DNA from: R-RK-3 sp031399085
GTDB lineage: Bacteria > Pseudomonadota > Alphaproteobacteria > Rhizobiales > Rhodomicrobiaceae
Length of the DNA stretch: 64,000 nt
Assembly: GCA_031399085.1 (NCBI GenBank)
Contig: JANNOQ010000033.1
Coordinates: 248,001 to 312,000 of the forward strand
Direction: 5' to 3'
Of the stretch, positions 32,762-42,232 are shown in pieces. The notes under the pieces were generated by a model that had not been told where the DNA came from, ran no database searches, and saw nothing but the letters and a program-made list of their open reading frames with translations. Both the position numbers and the translations under genes were made by a program. Positions within the stretch are counted from its first letter, which is position 1. The number at the start of each line of letters is the position of its first letter.

Positions 32762-34420
32762 ATGATCGAGTATGCGTTGCTGATCATGCTGGGCTTTTGC
32801 GTGGGCGGTCTGATCGCCTTCCTGCTTGCGCCCACGCTTTGGCATCGCGCCGTCCGCCTGACCACTAAGCGGCTGGAGGCGACACTGCCGATGTCGTTGT
32901 CCGACATCGAAGCCGATAAGGATCTGCTCCGGGCCTCCTATGCGATCAGAATCCGCCGGCTGGAAGCTGGTCTCGGCAAAGCCCGCGACAAGTCGGCAAA
33001 CCAGCTTGTCGAGATCAGCCGGCTGCAAATGCAGATTGGCGAATTGCAGGACCAGATCGCGGCGCTTGGCATCCAGCTCGATGAGCGCAGAAACGCGGCA
33101 AGCGTGTTCGAGAACACCATCCGGAAGCGCTTTCCAGAGCTTGAGAATGCCGTCGCCGCGGCAAAGGCCGGGCTTGAAAACCGCTCCTATGAAATTAACG
33201 ACGTGATGGGTAAATTGCGCCGCCGGGAAGAGGCGCTTGCTTTGGCCCAGCGCTCCGCCACCCTGCAGCAGCAAGAGATCCAGAAGCTGCGTGAGGCGCT
33301 CGAAAAAACCGGCTCGGATGCGACCGGCCGCTTCAAGCGCCGCCCCTCGCAATGGACGCTCGACGAATACCGCTCCGAATATGACCGGCTGAATGTCGAG
33401 ATGTCCAAGATGCGCGAGCAGCTCGTCGTCGGCCACGAACGCGAGGCGAGCCAGATCGCCGTGCTGCGGACGGAGCTTCAGCAGCTTGGCGAGCAGATCA
33501 TGAATTCGGTCGCCGCGCAGGAACGGCGAGAGGTTGCGAACCGCAATCCCGAGGCTGAGGCGAAGCCTTGGCCCGGCACACGCGCCGAACCAGCGCCAAA
33601 GGCGGCCAAACGCGGACTTTCGGCGCGCCCGGCAGCCAAAGCGCCGCCGTGGCCGGCAGAGAAGCCGAAAGATGCATCCGCACCTGTGCCGGCCGACGCC
33701 AAGACTCTGCGCCAGGAGCCGGCGACGCCTGAATTGCCCGCCGCGCGTCAGACGCGGTCACGCTGGTCGGATCCGATCATGCCCAATCGCGTCTCGGCGC
33801 AAAATGCCGCTCCTAAGTCTGCCGAGCGCTCGGTCGATACGGATGGGGAGAGCGGCGCAGCCCAGGCGAAGCTCGATACTCGCGAAGCGCTGAACACCCT
33901 GCTAGACCGCGGCGCGAACCGATCCGGCCGCGACGGCGCGCCCAAGTCGGATAGCCACAAAGCGGGCGCGTTTAGCGATGCGGCGGTCCAGGACGGCGCC
34001 AGCACCGCTGGGAAGGACGCCGCGCCGCAAACCCTGGATGTAGAATTTGAAGTTGTTGCCGATGCGCTGCAAGGAGAAGCCGTAAGCGCTTCGGACGCGG
34101 CGACGGTCGGCGATGCGCTCGCGGCGGCCAGCGCGGGGCCGGGTACCGACCAAACCGAAGCCGATGCTCAGCCGAAGCTCGACCTCGTGCTCCGCGAGAT
34201 TTTCGAGAACCGCTCCGCGGCTCAGGCAAACACGGCGCCCCCCTCATCCGCCAAATCCCCCGGATCTGCTGATCAGCTGGCCGCCGAGGAGGAGCCCTTG
34301 TCGAAGCTGGAGAGCAGCAGAAAAAGTCCTGAAAACGGCACGCAGACGGGCACCAGTGCGGACAAAAAACGTACCCTTCTCGACCGCCTTCGCGTCATGC
34401 AAGAGCGCCAAACTGGCTAA
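32762..34420 (+). CDS. Membrane-anchored coiled-coil protein, unknown function
   Basis: A 552-residue protein. An N-terminal membrane helix (residues 4-27) is followed by LWHRAVRLTTKRLEATLPMS and a long coiled coil (about residues 60-260, with leucine heptads such as RLQMQIGELQDQIAALGIQL). The rest (260-552) is low-complexity Ala/Pro/Lys-rich and probably disordered, ending in a short helix (LLDRLRVMQERQTG). The architecture is like a cytoplasmic scaffold tethered to the inner membrane. I recognise it only as a hypothetical protein with Hyphomicrobiales-like relatives. A GGGAG lies before the ATG. Confidence 0.75.
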   Translation: MIEYALLIMLGFCVGGLIAFLLAPTLWHRAVRLTTKRLEATLPMSLSDIEADKDLLRASYAIRIRRLEAGLGKARDKSANQLVEISRLQMQIGELQDQIAALGIQLDERRNAASVFENTIRKRFPELENAVAAAKAGLENRSYEINDVMGKLRRREEALALAQRSATLQQQEIQKLREALEKTGSDATGRFKRRPSQWTLDEYRSEYDRLNVEMSKMREQLVVGHEREASQIAVLRTELQQLGEQIMNSVAAQERREVANRNPEAEAKPWPGTRAEPAPKAAKRGLSARPAAKAPPWPAEKPKDASAPVPADAKTLRQEPATPELPAARQTRSRWSDPIMPNRVSAQNAAPKSAERSVDTDGESGAAQAKLDTREALNTLLDRGANRSGRDGAPKSDSHKAGAFSDAAVQDGASTAGKDAAPQTLDVEFEVVADALQGEAVSASDAATVGDALAAASAGPGTDQTEADAQPKLDLVLREIFENRSAAQANTAPPSSAKSPGSADQLAAEEEPLSKLESSRKSPENGTQTGTSADKKRTLLDRLRVMQERQTG

Positions 34421-34600
34421 ATCACACAGCGCCCTCCATACTCAGAATGCTCGGCTTGCTTAGCCGCGCCTTGAGCGGGATCGGATTGGGTGGGCCCTGC
34501 CTTCCGCAAATCCCAGTCGAATTCTCGCTTTCGTGTTCCGTGCCGGATGGTTAGTGAGGGCCTCTAGCGTGTTCATACCCATATAAGGAACAATTGAAAA

Positions 34601-35035
34601 ATGATGCTTGTCCGCACGTATGTTGCTCCCAGCGCCATTGAAGGCTTGGGTGTCTACGCAGATGAGTTCATCCTTTCGGGCACGCCGATTTGGCAATTCA
34701 ACCCGAAATTCCTCGCGACATTCTCGCCAAGCGACATTGACGAGCTTCCGCCACATACACGGGAATTCGTTGAAAAATATTCCTTTCCTCATATCGACAA
34801 TGACAATCATCTTGTGGTCGAACTGGACAATGGCCGGTTCATGAATCACAGCGAAAAGCCGAACACGGATTTCACCGAGTTCACCAGAGGCTACGCTTTG
34901 CGCGACATTGGTAAGGGCGAGGAAATAACCTGCAATTATTATCAGATCGATCCCGGTTTCGCCGGCGTCTTCAGCGGAAATTACCAGCAGAAGCTGCAAA
35001 ATGCGCCAAACGGTTATAGTATCGGCCAAAGTTGA
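34601..35035 (+). CDS. SET domain protein
   Basis: A 144-residue, single-domain SET protein. The N-terminal SAIEGLGVYADEFI, the active-site RFMNHSEKPNTDF (RFxNHSxxPN) and GEEITCNYYQID are the canonical SET blocks that bind S-adenosylmethionine and form the pseudoknot. The catalytic Tyr would be in CNYYQ. It likely methylates a protein lysine, but no bacterial substrate can be named. There is no post-SET cysteine cluster. ATG 34601 or 34604 can start. It is convergent with dxs and alone. Confidence 0.88.
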   Translation: MMLVRTYVAPSAIEGLGVYADEFILSGTPIWQFNPKFLATFSPSDIDELPPHTREFVEKYSFPHIDNDNHLVVELDNGRFMNHSEKPNTDFTEFTRGYALRDIGKGEEITCNYYQIDPGFAGVFSGNYQQKLQNAPNGYSIGQS

Positions 35036-35074
35036 GTAGCGTATTTGCGTTGATCGGAAGCCGTGCCGCGACGA

Positions 35075-36997
35075 CTACGCGTTCAAATCGGCCTCGGCCC
35101 TTGGCGAAAGCGACAGGGCCGAGAATACACACCGCACGATCCCAGCGGCGTCGAGTCCGGCTTGCTCATACATGCGCTCGGGCTTGTCTTGATCGATGAA
35201 ACGGTCGGGCAGATGCAGCGTTCGGATTTTCAGCCCGCTGTCCAAAAGTCCGTCCGCCGCCAGGAAATGCAGCAGATGCGCGCCGAAGCCGCCCGCCGCG
35301 CCTTCCTCGATACTGATGACCACCTCATGATGGGCGGCGAGCTGGCGGATCAGATCCTCGTCGAGCGGCTTGGCGAAGCGCGCGTCGGCAACCGTCGTCG
35401 AAAGCCCGCGCGCCGAAAGCTGATCGGCGGCCAACAGGCATTCGGCGAGTCTGGCCCCAAAAGACAACAGCGCAACCGCCGTGCCCTCTCGCAGGATGCG
35501 CCCCCGGCCGATCTCGAGCACTTTGCCCGCTTCGGGCATGTCCAAACCCCAGCCTTCGCCGCGCGGATAGCGAAAGGCGGAGGGCCGGTCGTCGATCGCG
35601 GCCGCCGTCGCCACCATGTGTTTCAGCTCGACCTCATCCGCCGCCGCCATCACGACGAAACCGGGCAGGCAGGTCAGATAAGCAATGTCAAACGATCCTG
35701 CATGGGTGGGTCCGTCCGCGCCTACCAGCCCGGCGCGGTCGATGGCGAAGCGCACCGGAAGCTGCTGCACGGCCACGTCATGCACGACCTGGTCATAGGC
35801 GCGTTGCAGAAACGTCGAATAGATCGCCGCGAACGGCTTATAGCCTTCCGTCGCCAGTCCGGCGGCGAAGGTCACGCCGTGCTGCTCGGCGATGCCGACA
35901 TCGAAGCAGCGATCGGGGAACTCCTTGCTGAACAGATCGAGGCCCGTGCCCGACGGCATGGCGGCCGTCACGGCGACGATCTTGTCGTCCTTGCGGGCCT
36001 CCTGGATCAGGCTTTGCCCGAAGACCTTCGTGTAGCTCGGCGCATTCGGCTTGGCGACGGCCTGCGCGCCGGTGATGACGTTGAATTTGTTGACGCCGTG
36101 ATATTTGTCGGCGGATTTCTCGGCGGGGGCGTAGCCCTTGCCTTTCTGAGTTACCACGTGGATGAGCAGCGGACCGGCATTGGCGTCGCGCGCATTGCGC
36201 AGCACCGGGATCAGATGTTCAAGATTATGACCGTCGACAGGGCCGACATAGAAGAAGCCGAGCTCCTCGAACAGCATCCCGCCCGACCAGAAATTGCGGG
36301 TAAATTCCTCCATGCGTTCGGCGCGGCGCTCCCAGTCCTTCGGCAGGCGTTTGGCGAACTGCTTCACGAAATCGCGGATGGCGAGATAGGTGTGGCTCGA
36401 ATTGATCCGGGCGAGATACGCGCTCAGCGCTCCGACGGGAGGCGCGATCGACATGTCGTTGTCGTTGAGGATGACAATCAGGCGCTTGTCCATCGCGCCA
36501 GCATTGTTCATGGCCTCATAGGCCATGCCCGCGCTCATGGCGCCATCGCCGATGACGGCGATCACATGATTGCCGCGTCCTTCGAAATCGCGCGCGACGG
36601 CCATGCCGAGACCGGCTGAAATGGAAGTGGAGGAATGCGCGGCGCCGAACGGGTCGTATTCGCTTTCGGCGCGTTTGGTGAAGCCGGAGAGACCGCCGCC
36701 CTGGCGGAGCGTGCGAATGCGGTCGCGTCTGCCGGTAAGGATCTTGTGCGGATAGGCTTGATGGCCGACATCCCAGATCAGCCGGTCGCGCGGGGTGTCG
36801 AAGAGATAATGCAGCGCAACGGTCAGCTCAACCACGCCCAGCCCCGCGCCGAGATGTCCGCCCGTCACGGAAACCGCGTCGATGGTCTCCTGCCGCAGTT
36901 CATCGGCGATCTGGGGCAGATCCTTTTCGGTGAAATTGCGAAGATCGGCGGGTGTATGAATTCGATCGAGCAGCGGTGTCTTACTAGAAGCGGTCAC
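35075..36997 (-). CDS. dxs: 1-deoxy-D-xylulose-5-phosphate synthase
   Basis: A 640-residue thiamine-diphosphate enzyme making DXP from pyruvate and glyceraldehyde-3-phosphate, the first step of the MEP isoprenoid pathway. GGHLGAGLGVVELTVALHY, WDVGHQAYPHKILTGR, AHSSTSISAGLG and the ThDP-binding GDGAMSAGMAYEAMNNAG are all present. The transketolase C half contains TFAAGLATEGYKPFAAIYST, with DRAGLVGADGPTHAG. GTG at 36997 has GGGGAGA about 10 bases upstream and gives the usual length. xseB and an AcuC-like gene follow the same direction upstream of it (37130-38366), a common Rhizobiales arrangement. Confidence 0.97.
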   Translation of the reverse strand: MTASSKTPLLDRIHTPADLRNFTEKDLPQIADELRQETIDAVSVTGGHLGAGLGVVELTVALHYLFDTPRDRLIWDVGHQAYPHKILTGRRDRIRTLRQGGGLSGFTKRAESEYDPFGAAHSSTSISAGLGMAVARDFEGRGNHVIAVIGDGAMSAGMAYEAMNNAGAMDKRLIVILNDNDMSIAPPVGALSAYLARINSSHTYLAIRDFVKQFAKRLPKDWERRAERMEEFTRNFWSGGMLFEELGFFYVGPVDGHNLEHLIPVLRNARDANAGPLLIHVVTQKGKGYAPAEKSADKYHGVNKFNVITGAQAVAKPNAPSYTKVFGQSLIQEARKDDKIVAVTAAMPSGTGLDLFSKEFPDRCFDVGIAEQHGVTFAAGLATEGYKPFAAIYSTFLQRAYDQVVHDVAVQQLPVRFAIDRAGLVGADGPTHAGSFDIAYLTCLPGFVVMAAADEVELKHMVATAAAIDDRPSAFRYPRGEGWGLDMPEAGKVLEIGRGRILREGTAVALLSFGARLAECLLAADQLSARGLSTTVADARFAKPLDEDLIRQLAAHHEVVISIEEGAAGGFGAHLLHFLAADGLLDSGLKIRTLHLPDRFIDQDKPERMYEQAGLDAAGIVRCVFSALSLSPRAEADLNA

Positions 36998-37129
36998 GGA
37001 CCATTCTCCCCAAGTCACGGCCGCCCGCATGAGGCGGCCTAATAGGGCGATTAGACCCTAAATTCTTATGCAAAATCACGGAAATAATGCTGGGCGGATG
37101 TGCGAATGCCTTAACTGTGGGACGAAATG

Positions 37130-37390
37130 TCACTGTCCAGCTTCGAGCGGGACGCTGCCGGTCGGCGACCCTTGGCCATCCAGCGTGATTTTCTCGACCT
37201 TGGCCTCGATCCGTTGCAGAAGCCGCTCGCAATGGGCGCGCAGAAGCTCGCCGCGCTCGTAAAGCGCGATCGAGGGCTCCAGCTCCACATCGCCGCGTTC
37301 GAGCTTGCCGACGATCTGTTCGAGTTCCTTCAGCGCCTGCTCGAAGGTCATCGCCTGAATGTCTTCGTTCGCGGGGGGTGATTTCGCCAT
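37130..37390 (-). CDS. xseB: Exodeoxyribonuclease VII small subunit
   Basis: An 86-residue helical protein. The core MTFEQALKELEQIVGKLERG, followed by a second helix with ALYERGELLRAHCERLLQ, is the XseB signature; XseB proteins start with a nearly identical helix-turn-helix and stabilise the XseA nuclease used in single-strand DNA degradation. ATG 37390 was chosen: a GGGA lies a few bases upstream. It sits between the deacetylase-like gene and dxs, a conserved order in related bacteria. xseA is not in this window. Confidence 0.93.
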   Translation of the reverse strand: MAKSPPANEDIQAMTFEQALKELEQIVGKLERGDVELEPSIALYERGELLRAHCERLLQRIEAKVEKITLDGQGSPTGSVPLEAGQ

Positions 37391-37430
37391 GTTGGGTCCC
37401 TCTTGATGATTTGTTCGGTTTGTTCGGGTT

Positions 37431-38366
37431 TTAGCGGCCCGCATCCATGAGGGCGGCAATATGAGCGGCAGACGACCGCGCCAACGCTGTCAGGTTGTAA
37501 CCGCCTTCGAGCATGGAGACGATCCGCCCGCCGGCGTGCTTATGGGCTAATTCGGCAAGCTTATATGTGGCCCAGGCGAAATCGTCCTCCACTAGGCGAA
37601 GCTCGGCCAGCGGATCGTCGCGATGGGCGTCGAACCCGGCTGAAATCAGCACAATGTCCGGCGCGAAATTGCCGAGCGCCGGGAGAACGCGGCTGCGGAA
37701 CGCCTCCCGGAACTCCGGCCCGGCATCGCCGGGGCGCAGCGGCACATTCAGGATATTGTCCGCGACACCCGTTTCGTTCGGATGCCCGGTGCCAGGATAG
37801 AGCGGCATCTGATGCGTCGAGGCATAAAACAGGTCGGGGTCGGACCAGAAGGCGGTTTGCGTGCCATTGCCGTGATGCACGTCGAAGTCGACGACCGCGA
37901 TCCGCTCCGCGCCGTGCCTGGCACGCGCGTGCAGACCGGCAATGGCGACATTGTTGAAAAAGCAGAACCCCATCGCCCGGTTAGGTTCGGCATGATGCCC
38001 AGGCGGGCGAACAGCGCAGAAGGCGTTTTGCGCCTTGCCAGCCATCACGGCATCGGTCGCGCGAATCGCCGCTCCGGCTGCGTGGAGCACGGCTTTCAGG
38101 GAGCCGGGCGACATGATGGTGTCGCCGTCGAGATAAGACCAGCCGCTTCCCGGCGAGGCGTTGCGGATCGCATCAATGAATTTTTGCGGGTGAACGCGCC
38201 CGATGGCTTCGTCATCGGCCTCCGGCGCTTCCTCGCGGAGGAGGGGGACGAACACCTCATGGGCGAGCGCCTTTTCTATCGCGCGAAGCCGGTCCGGCCG
38301 CTCCGGGTGACCGGGCCCCGTATCATGATCGAGAAAGCACGGGTGCGAAATGTACAAAGTCGCCAT
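37431..38366 (-). CDS. Histone deacetylase family protein (AcuC/acetylpolyamine amidohydrolase-like)
   Basis: A 311-residue zinc hydrolase. The tandem active-site His is in RPPGHHAEPNRAMGFCFFNN and the zinc-binding DxH in VVDFDVHHGNGTQ. A further Asp is in SAGFDAHRDDPL, and the transition-state Tyr lies in EGGYNLTAL. These are the HDAC fold's catalytic set. Bacterial members remove acetyl groups from polyamines or protein lysines such as acetyl-CoA synthetase. It ends 40 bases upstream of xseB on the same strand. Substrate not determined. Confidence 0.94.
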   Translation of the reverse strand: MATLYISHPCFLDHDTGPGHPERPDRLRAIEKALAHEVFVPLLREEAPEADDEAIGRVHPQKFIDAIRNASPGSGWSYLDGDTIMSPGSLKAVLHAAGAAIRATDAVMAGKAQNAFCAVRPPGHHAEPNRAMGFCFFNNVAIAGLHARARHGAERIAVVDFDVHHGNGTQTAFWSDPDLFYASTHQMPLYPGTGHPNETGVADNILNVPLRPGDAGPEFREAFRSRVLPALGNFAPDIVLISAGFDAHRDDPLAELRLVEDDFAWATYKLAELAHKHAGGRIVSMLEGGYNLTALARSSAAHIAALMDAGR

Positions 38367-38411
38367 GAGGTCACGTGACCACGGTTTGCGGGATTCGGCA
38401 AGACGCGGCGG

Positions 38412-39278
<867 letters not shown>

Positions 39279-39334
39279 GCTTCCCAACCTTGATTTTGAA
39301 GTCTTGTTGCTGGCGTCGTTCGGGAGGTCGCCGT

Positions 39335-41125
39335 TTAAGCCAAGGCGGCCTCGGCGGTTTTGCCGAGCACGGTTTCGTGACTGTTATACACGGCGACCTT
39401 CAGCCCCTTGGTGAGCGGCGCCTGCGTCTCGGCGAAATGCCGGGCCAGCGCGATATGCCCTTCACCAGCCGCGCCGGAGCCGTTCGCGCCGCGAGCCGCC
39501 GCCAATGCGCCGCGCGCGAGGAAAACGCCGCCCGCCGCATTGGCGAAAAGCCGTCCGTAGGCCGTCGCGCCCGCCAACGCGGCGTCGCGGTTCTCCGCGA
39601 GCTGGCCCAGCAGCCATTGGCTGGTTTCCTCAAGGTCGGCAACGCTGTCGGCCAGGCATTCACCCATCGCGCCAAAAGCGGGCTCGTTCGAGGCTTTCAC
39701 ATCCCGGACCGTGGCTTTCAGCTCGTCGATGAACAGCCGGATGGTTTCGCCGTTGTTGGACGGCAGTTTGCGCGACACCAGATCGAGCGTCTGAAGGCCG
39801 TTGGTGCCTTCATAGATCGGCGTGATGCGGGCGTCGCGATAATGCTGCGCGACCCCGGTTTCCTCGATGAAGCCCATGCCGCCATGCACTTGAATGCCTT
39901 CGGAGGCGACTTCCACCGCGATGTCCGACCCATAGGCTTTCGAGATGGGCGTCAGCAAAGCGGCGAGCGCTTCGGCCCGCGCCCGCGTGGCGCTATCCTT
40001 GCCCTGCTTTGCCAAATCGAAGGCCATCGCGTTGACGTAGCAGATCGCACGCGCGGCGGCGATTTTCGCCTTCATCGACACCAGCATCCGCCGAACGTCC
40101 GGATGATTGATGATGGGCGTCATCTCGTTCGCGGGGGTTTCGTCCGTGCTGCCTTGCTTGCGCTCGTAGGCGTAGCGAAGCGCGTCCTGGAACGCATGTT
40201 CGGCAACGCCGACGCTTTGGATGCCGACGCCGAGGCGCGCCTGGTTCATCATCGTGAACATGTAGTACAGGCCGCGATTCGGCTCGCCGACCATCCAGCC
40301 GGTCGCGCCGCCCTGATCGCCATAGTTGAGCACGCAGGTCGGGCTGCCGTGGATGCCAAGCTTATGTTCGAGTTTGGCGCAGCGGACGTCGTTGCGCGTC
40401 CCGAGCGAGCCATCGTCATTGACGAGGAATTTTGGGATGAGGAACATCGAAATGCCCTTGGTGCCTTCCGGCGCGTCGGGCAGGCGGGCGAGGACGATGT
40501 GGACGATGTTTTCGGTCAGCGGATGCTCGCCGAAAGTGATGAAGATCTTCGTGCCGCTGATCCGGTAGCTCCCATCGCCGTGCGGCACGGCGCGGGTCTT
40601 GAGGAACCGCAAATCGGAGCCGGCATGCGACTCGGTGAGCTGCATCGAACCGGTCCATTCGCCCGAGACCATTTTCGGCAAATATTTCGTCTTTAGCGCC
40701 TCTGAGCCATATTTCGAAAGCGCCTCGACGCCGGCTTGGGTCAGCAGCGGGTTAAGACCGAAGGCCATATTCGCGCCGTTCCACATTTCCGTCACCGCCA
40801 TTGCGACGGCGATGGGCAGCCCCTGTCCGCCGTGTTCCTGCGGCGAAGGCAGGGCGCTCCAGCCGCTTTCCCAGAATTTGCGGTAGGCTTCCTTCCAGCC
40901 CGGCGGCAGGATCACATCGCCGTCCTTAAGCAGCGCGCGATTTTCGTCGCCGCTCCGATTGAGCGGGGCAAGTTCCTCGCTGGCGAACCGGCCGGCTTCC
41001 TCAAGCACCGCTTCGACGGTCGCGGCGTCGAGGTCGCCGAACAGGCCGTCTCCCAAATGGCGGGAAAAGCCGGCGATGGCGTTGAGCGTGAATGAAATAT
41101 CTGAGACCGGAGCCTTGTAAGCCAT
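39335..41125 (-). CDS. Acyl-CoA dehydrogenase, long (DmdC/AcdA type)
   Basis: A 596-residue FAD enzyme with the C-terminal extension that distinguishes DmdC-type acyl-CoA dehydrogenases from 380-residue ones. MQLTESHAGSDLRFLKTRA is the FAD-binding motif around residue 160, KIFITFGEHPL the second, and EGIQVHGGMGFIEETG the C-terminal dehydrogenase block; the probable catalytic Glu is in ITPIYEGTNGLQ. The substrate could be a medium- or aromatic-acyl-CoA or 3-methylmercaptopropionyl-CoA; the sequence alone does not decide. GGGAGGAGTG precedes the ATG at 41125. With the following SDR it may form a beta-oxidation-like operon. Confidence 0.92.
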   Translation of the reverse strand: MAYKAPVSDISFTLNAIAGFSRHLGDGLFGDLDAATVEAVLEEAGRFASEELAPLNRSGDENRALLKDGDVILPPGWKEAYRKFWESGWSALPSPQEHGGQGLPIAVAMAVTEMWNGANMAFGLNPLLTQAGVEALSKYGSEALKTKYLPKMVSGEWTGSMQLTESHAGSDLRFLKTRAVPHGDGSYRISGTKIFITFGEHPLTENIVHIVLARLPDAPEGTKGISMFLIPKFLVNDDGSLGTRNDVRCAKLEHKLGIHGSPTCVLNYGDQGGATGWMVGEPNRGLYYMFTMMNQARLGVGIQSVGVAEHAFQDALRYAYERKQGSTDETPANEMTPIINHPDVRRMLVSMKAKIAAARAICYVNAMAFDLAKQGKDSATRARAEALAALLTPISKAYGSDIAVEVASEGIQVHGGMGFIEETGVAQHYRDARITPIYEGTNGLQTLDLVSRKLPSNNGETIRLFIDELKATVRDVKASNEPAFGAMGECLADSVADLEETSQWLLGQLAENRDAALAGATAYGRLFANAAGGVFLARGALAAARGANGSGAAGEGHIALARHFAETQAPLTKGLKVAVYNSHETVLGKTAEAALA

Positions 41126-41155
41126 CACTCCTCCCGGAGAAACCTTGCTGCCTGA

Positions 41156-41184
41156 TTGGCGGCAGCTTTTGTTAGTCTTATAAT
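41156..41184 (+). promoter_or_regulatory. Sigma-70-type promoter upstream of the Sua5/YwlC gene
   Basis: A -35 TTGGCG (41156-41161) and a perfect -10 TATAAT (41179-41184) are separated by 17 bases, about 83 bases before the gene at 41267. Confidence 0.5.
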
Positions 41185-41266
41185 GTATAGGGAATGCTCT
41201 TAACCGCAAGGAGAGGTTCTGAAGAACTCCGCGTCCCTTGGAAGCAGCTTTTACCCCTCGCTCGAA

Positions 41267-42229
41267 ATGCCAGATATCGCAAAGACTTCGCCTGAAACTA
41301 TGGAAAAGGCGGCGCGAATCATCCGGGCTGGTGGATTGGTCGCGTTTCCAACGGAAACCGTTTATGGCCTCGGCGCGAATGCCTTGGATGGCGAGGCGGT
41401 GGCGCGCATTTTCGAGGCTAAGGGGCGGCCGCGGTTCAATCCGCTGATTGTGCATGTTGCGTCCGTGGAGGATGCCAGGAAGCTCGCCGAATTCACGCCG
41501 TACGCCGAAAAATTGGCGGATGCGTTCTGGCCTGGACCGCTCAGCCTCGTCCTGCCGCGGAGGGCGGACGCGTCGCTTAGTGCATTGGTCAGCGCCGGAC
41601 TTGACACGGTCGCATTGCGGGTTCCCGCGCATCACGCCGCCCGCCGGTTGATGACGTTGGCTAAAGTCCCAATTGCCGCGCCGAGCGCCAACCTCTCCGG
41701 GCAAGTCAGCGCCACGACGGCCGCGCATGTCGCCGCTGATTTCGGCGCGCGCGTTGACATGATTCTCGATGGCGGCCCCTGCGCGGAAGGGTTGGAGTCG
41801 ACTGTCGTAAGCTTAGCGCATGCCGAGCCGGCGCTGCTGCGCGCCGGTGCGATCGCGCGGGAGCGCATCGAGACCGTGCTGGGCCGTCCGCTCATGGACG
41901 GGCAACCGGGAAGCACGCCGCAAGCGCCTGGAATGCTCGCCTCGCATTACGCGCCCAAAGCGCGTTTGCGCCTCGACGCGCGGATGCCGCGCCCGGGCGA
42001 GGCATTCCTTGCGTTCGGCGCCAATGTGGGCGAGGCGGCATCGCTCAATCTCAGCCAGAGCGGCAATTTGCGCGAGGCCGCAGCCAATCTTTTCGCCCAT
42101 CTGCGCTTGCTGGACGCGGCGAACCCCGCAATGATCGCCGTCGCGCCCATCCCTGAGCAAGGTCTCGGCGAGGCGATCAACGACAGGCTGCGCCGCGCCG
42201 CCGCGCCGCGCGCCGTTGCCAGGACATAA
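41267..42229 (+). CDS. L-threonylcarbamoyladenylate synthase (Sua5/YwlC)
   Basis: A 320-residue two-domain enzyme making the first intermediate of tRNA t6A from threonine, bicarbonate and ATP. The YrdC domain (residues 8-205) contains FPTETVYGLGANA, the KGRPRFNPL motif and APSANLSGQVSATTAAHV. The C-terminal Sua5 domain (210-320) includes APGMLASHYAPKARL, a family block that places this in the long Sua5 group rather than short YrdC/TsaC. The gene is followed 3 bases later by a GlcD-like gene, suggesting co-transcription. A housekeeping-type promoter lies upstream. Confidence 0.94.
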   Translation: MPDIAKTSPETMEKAARIIRAGGLVAFPTETVYGLGANALDGEAVARIFEAKGRPRFNPLIVHVASVEDARKLAEFTPYAEKLADAFWPGPLSLVLPRRADASLSALVSAGLDTVALRVPAHHAARRLMTLAKVPIAAPSANLSGQVSATTAAHVAADFGARVDMILDGGPCAEGLESTVVSLAHAEPALLRAGAIARERIETVLGRPLMDGQPGSTPQAPGMLASHYAPKARLRLDARMPRPGEAFLAFGANVGEAASLNLSQSGNLREAAANLFAHLRLLDAANPAMIAVAPIPEQGLGEAINDRLRRAAAPRAVART

Positions 42230-42232
42230 AAG

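Noticed and set aside
35063..36619. 518-codon plus-strand frame over dxs
   Set aside because: It is the complement of a well-conserved dxs gene; the translation is Arg/His-rich.
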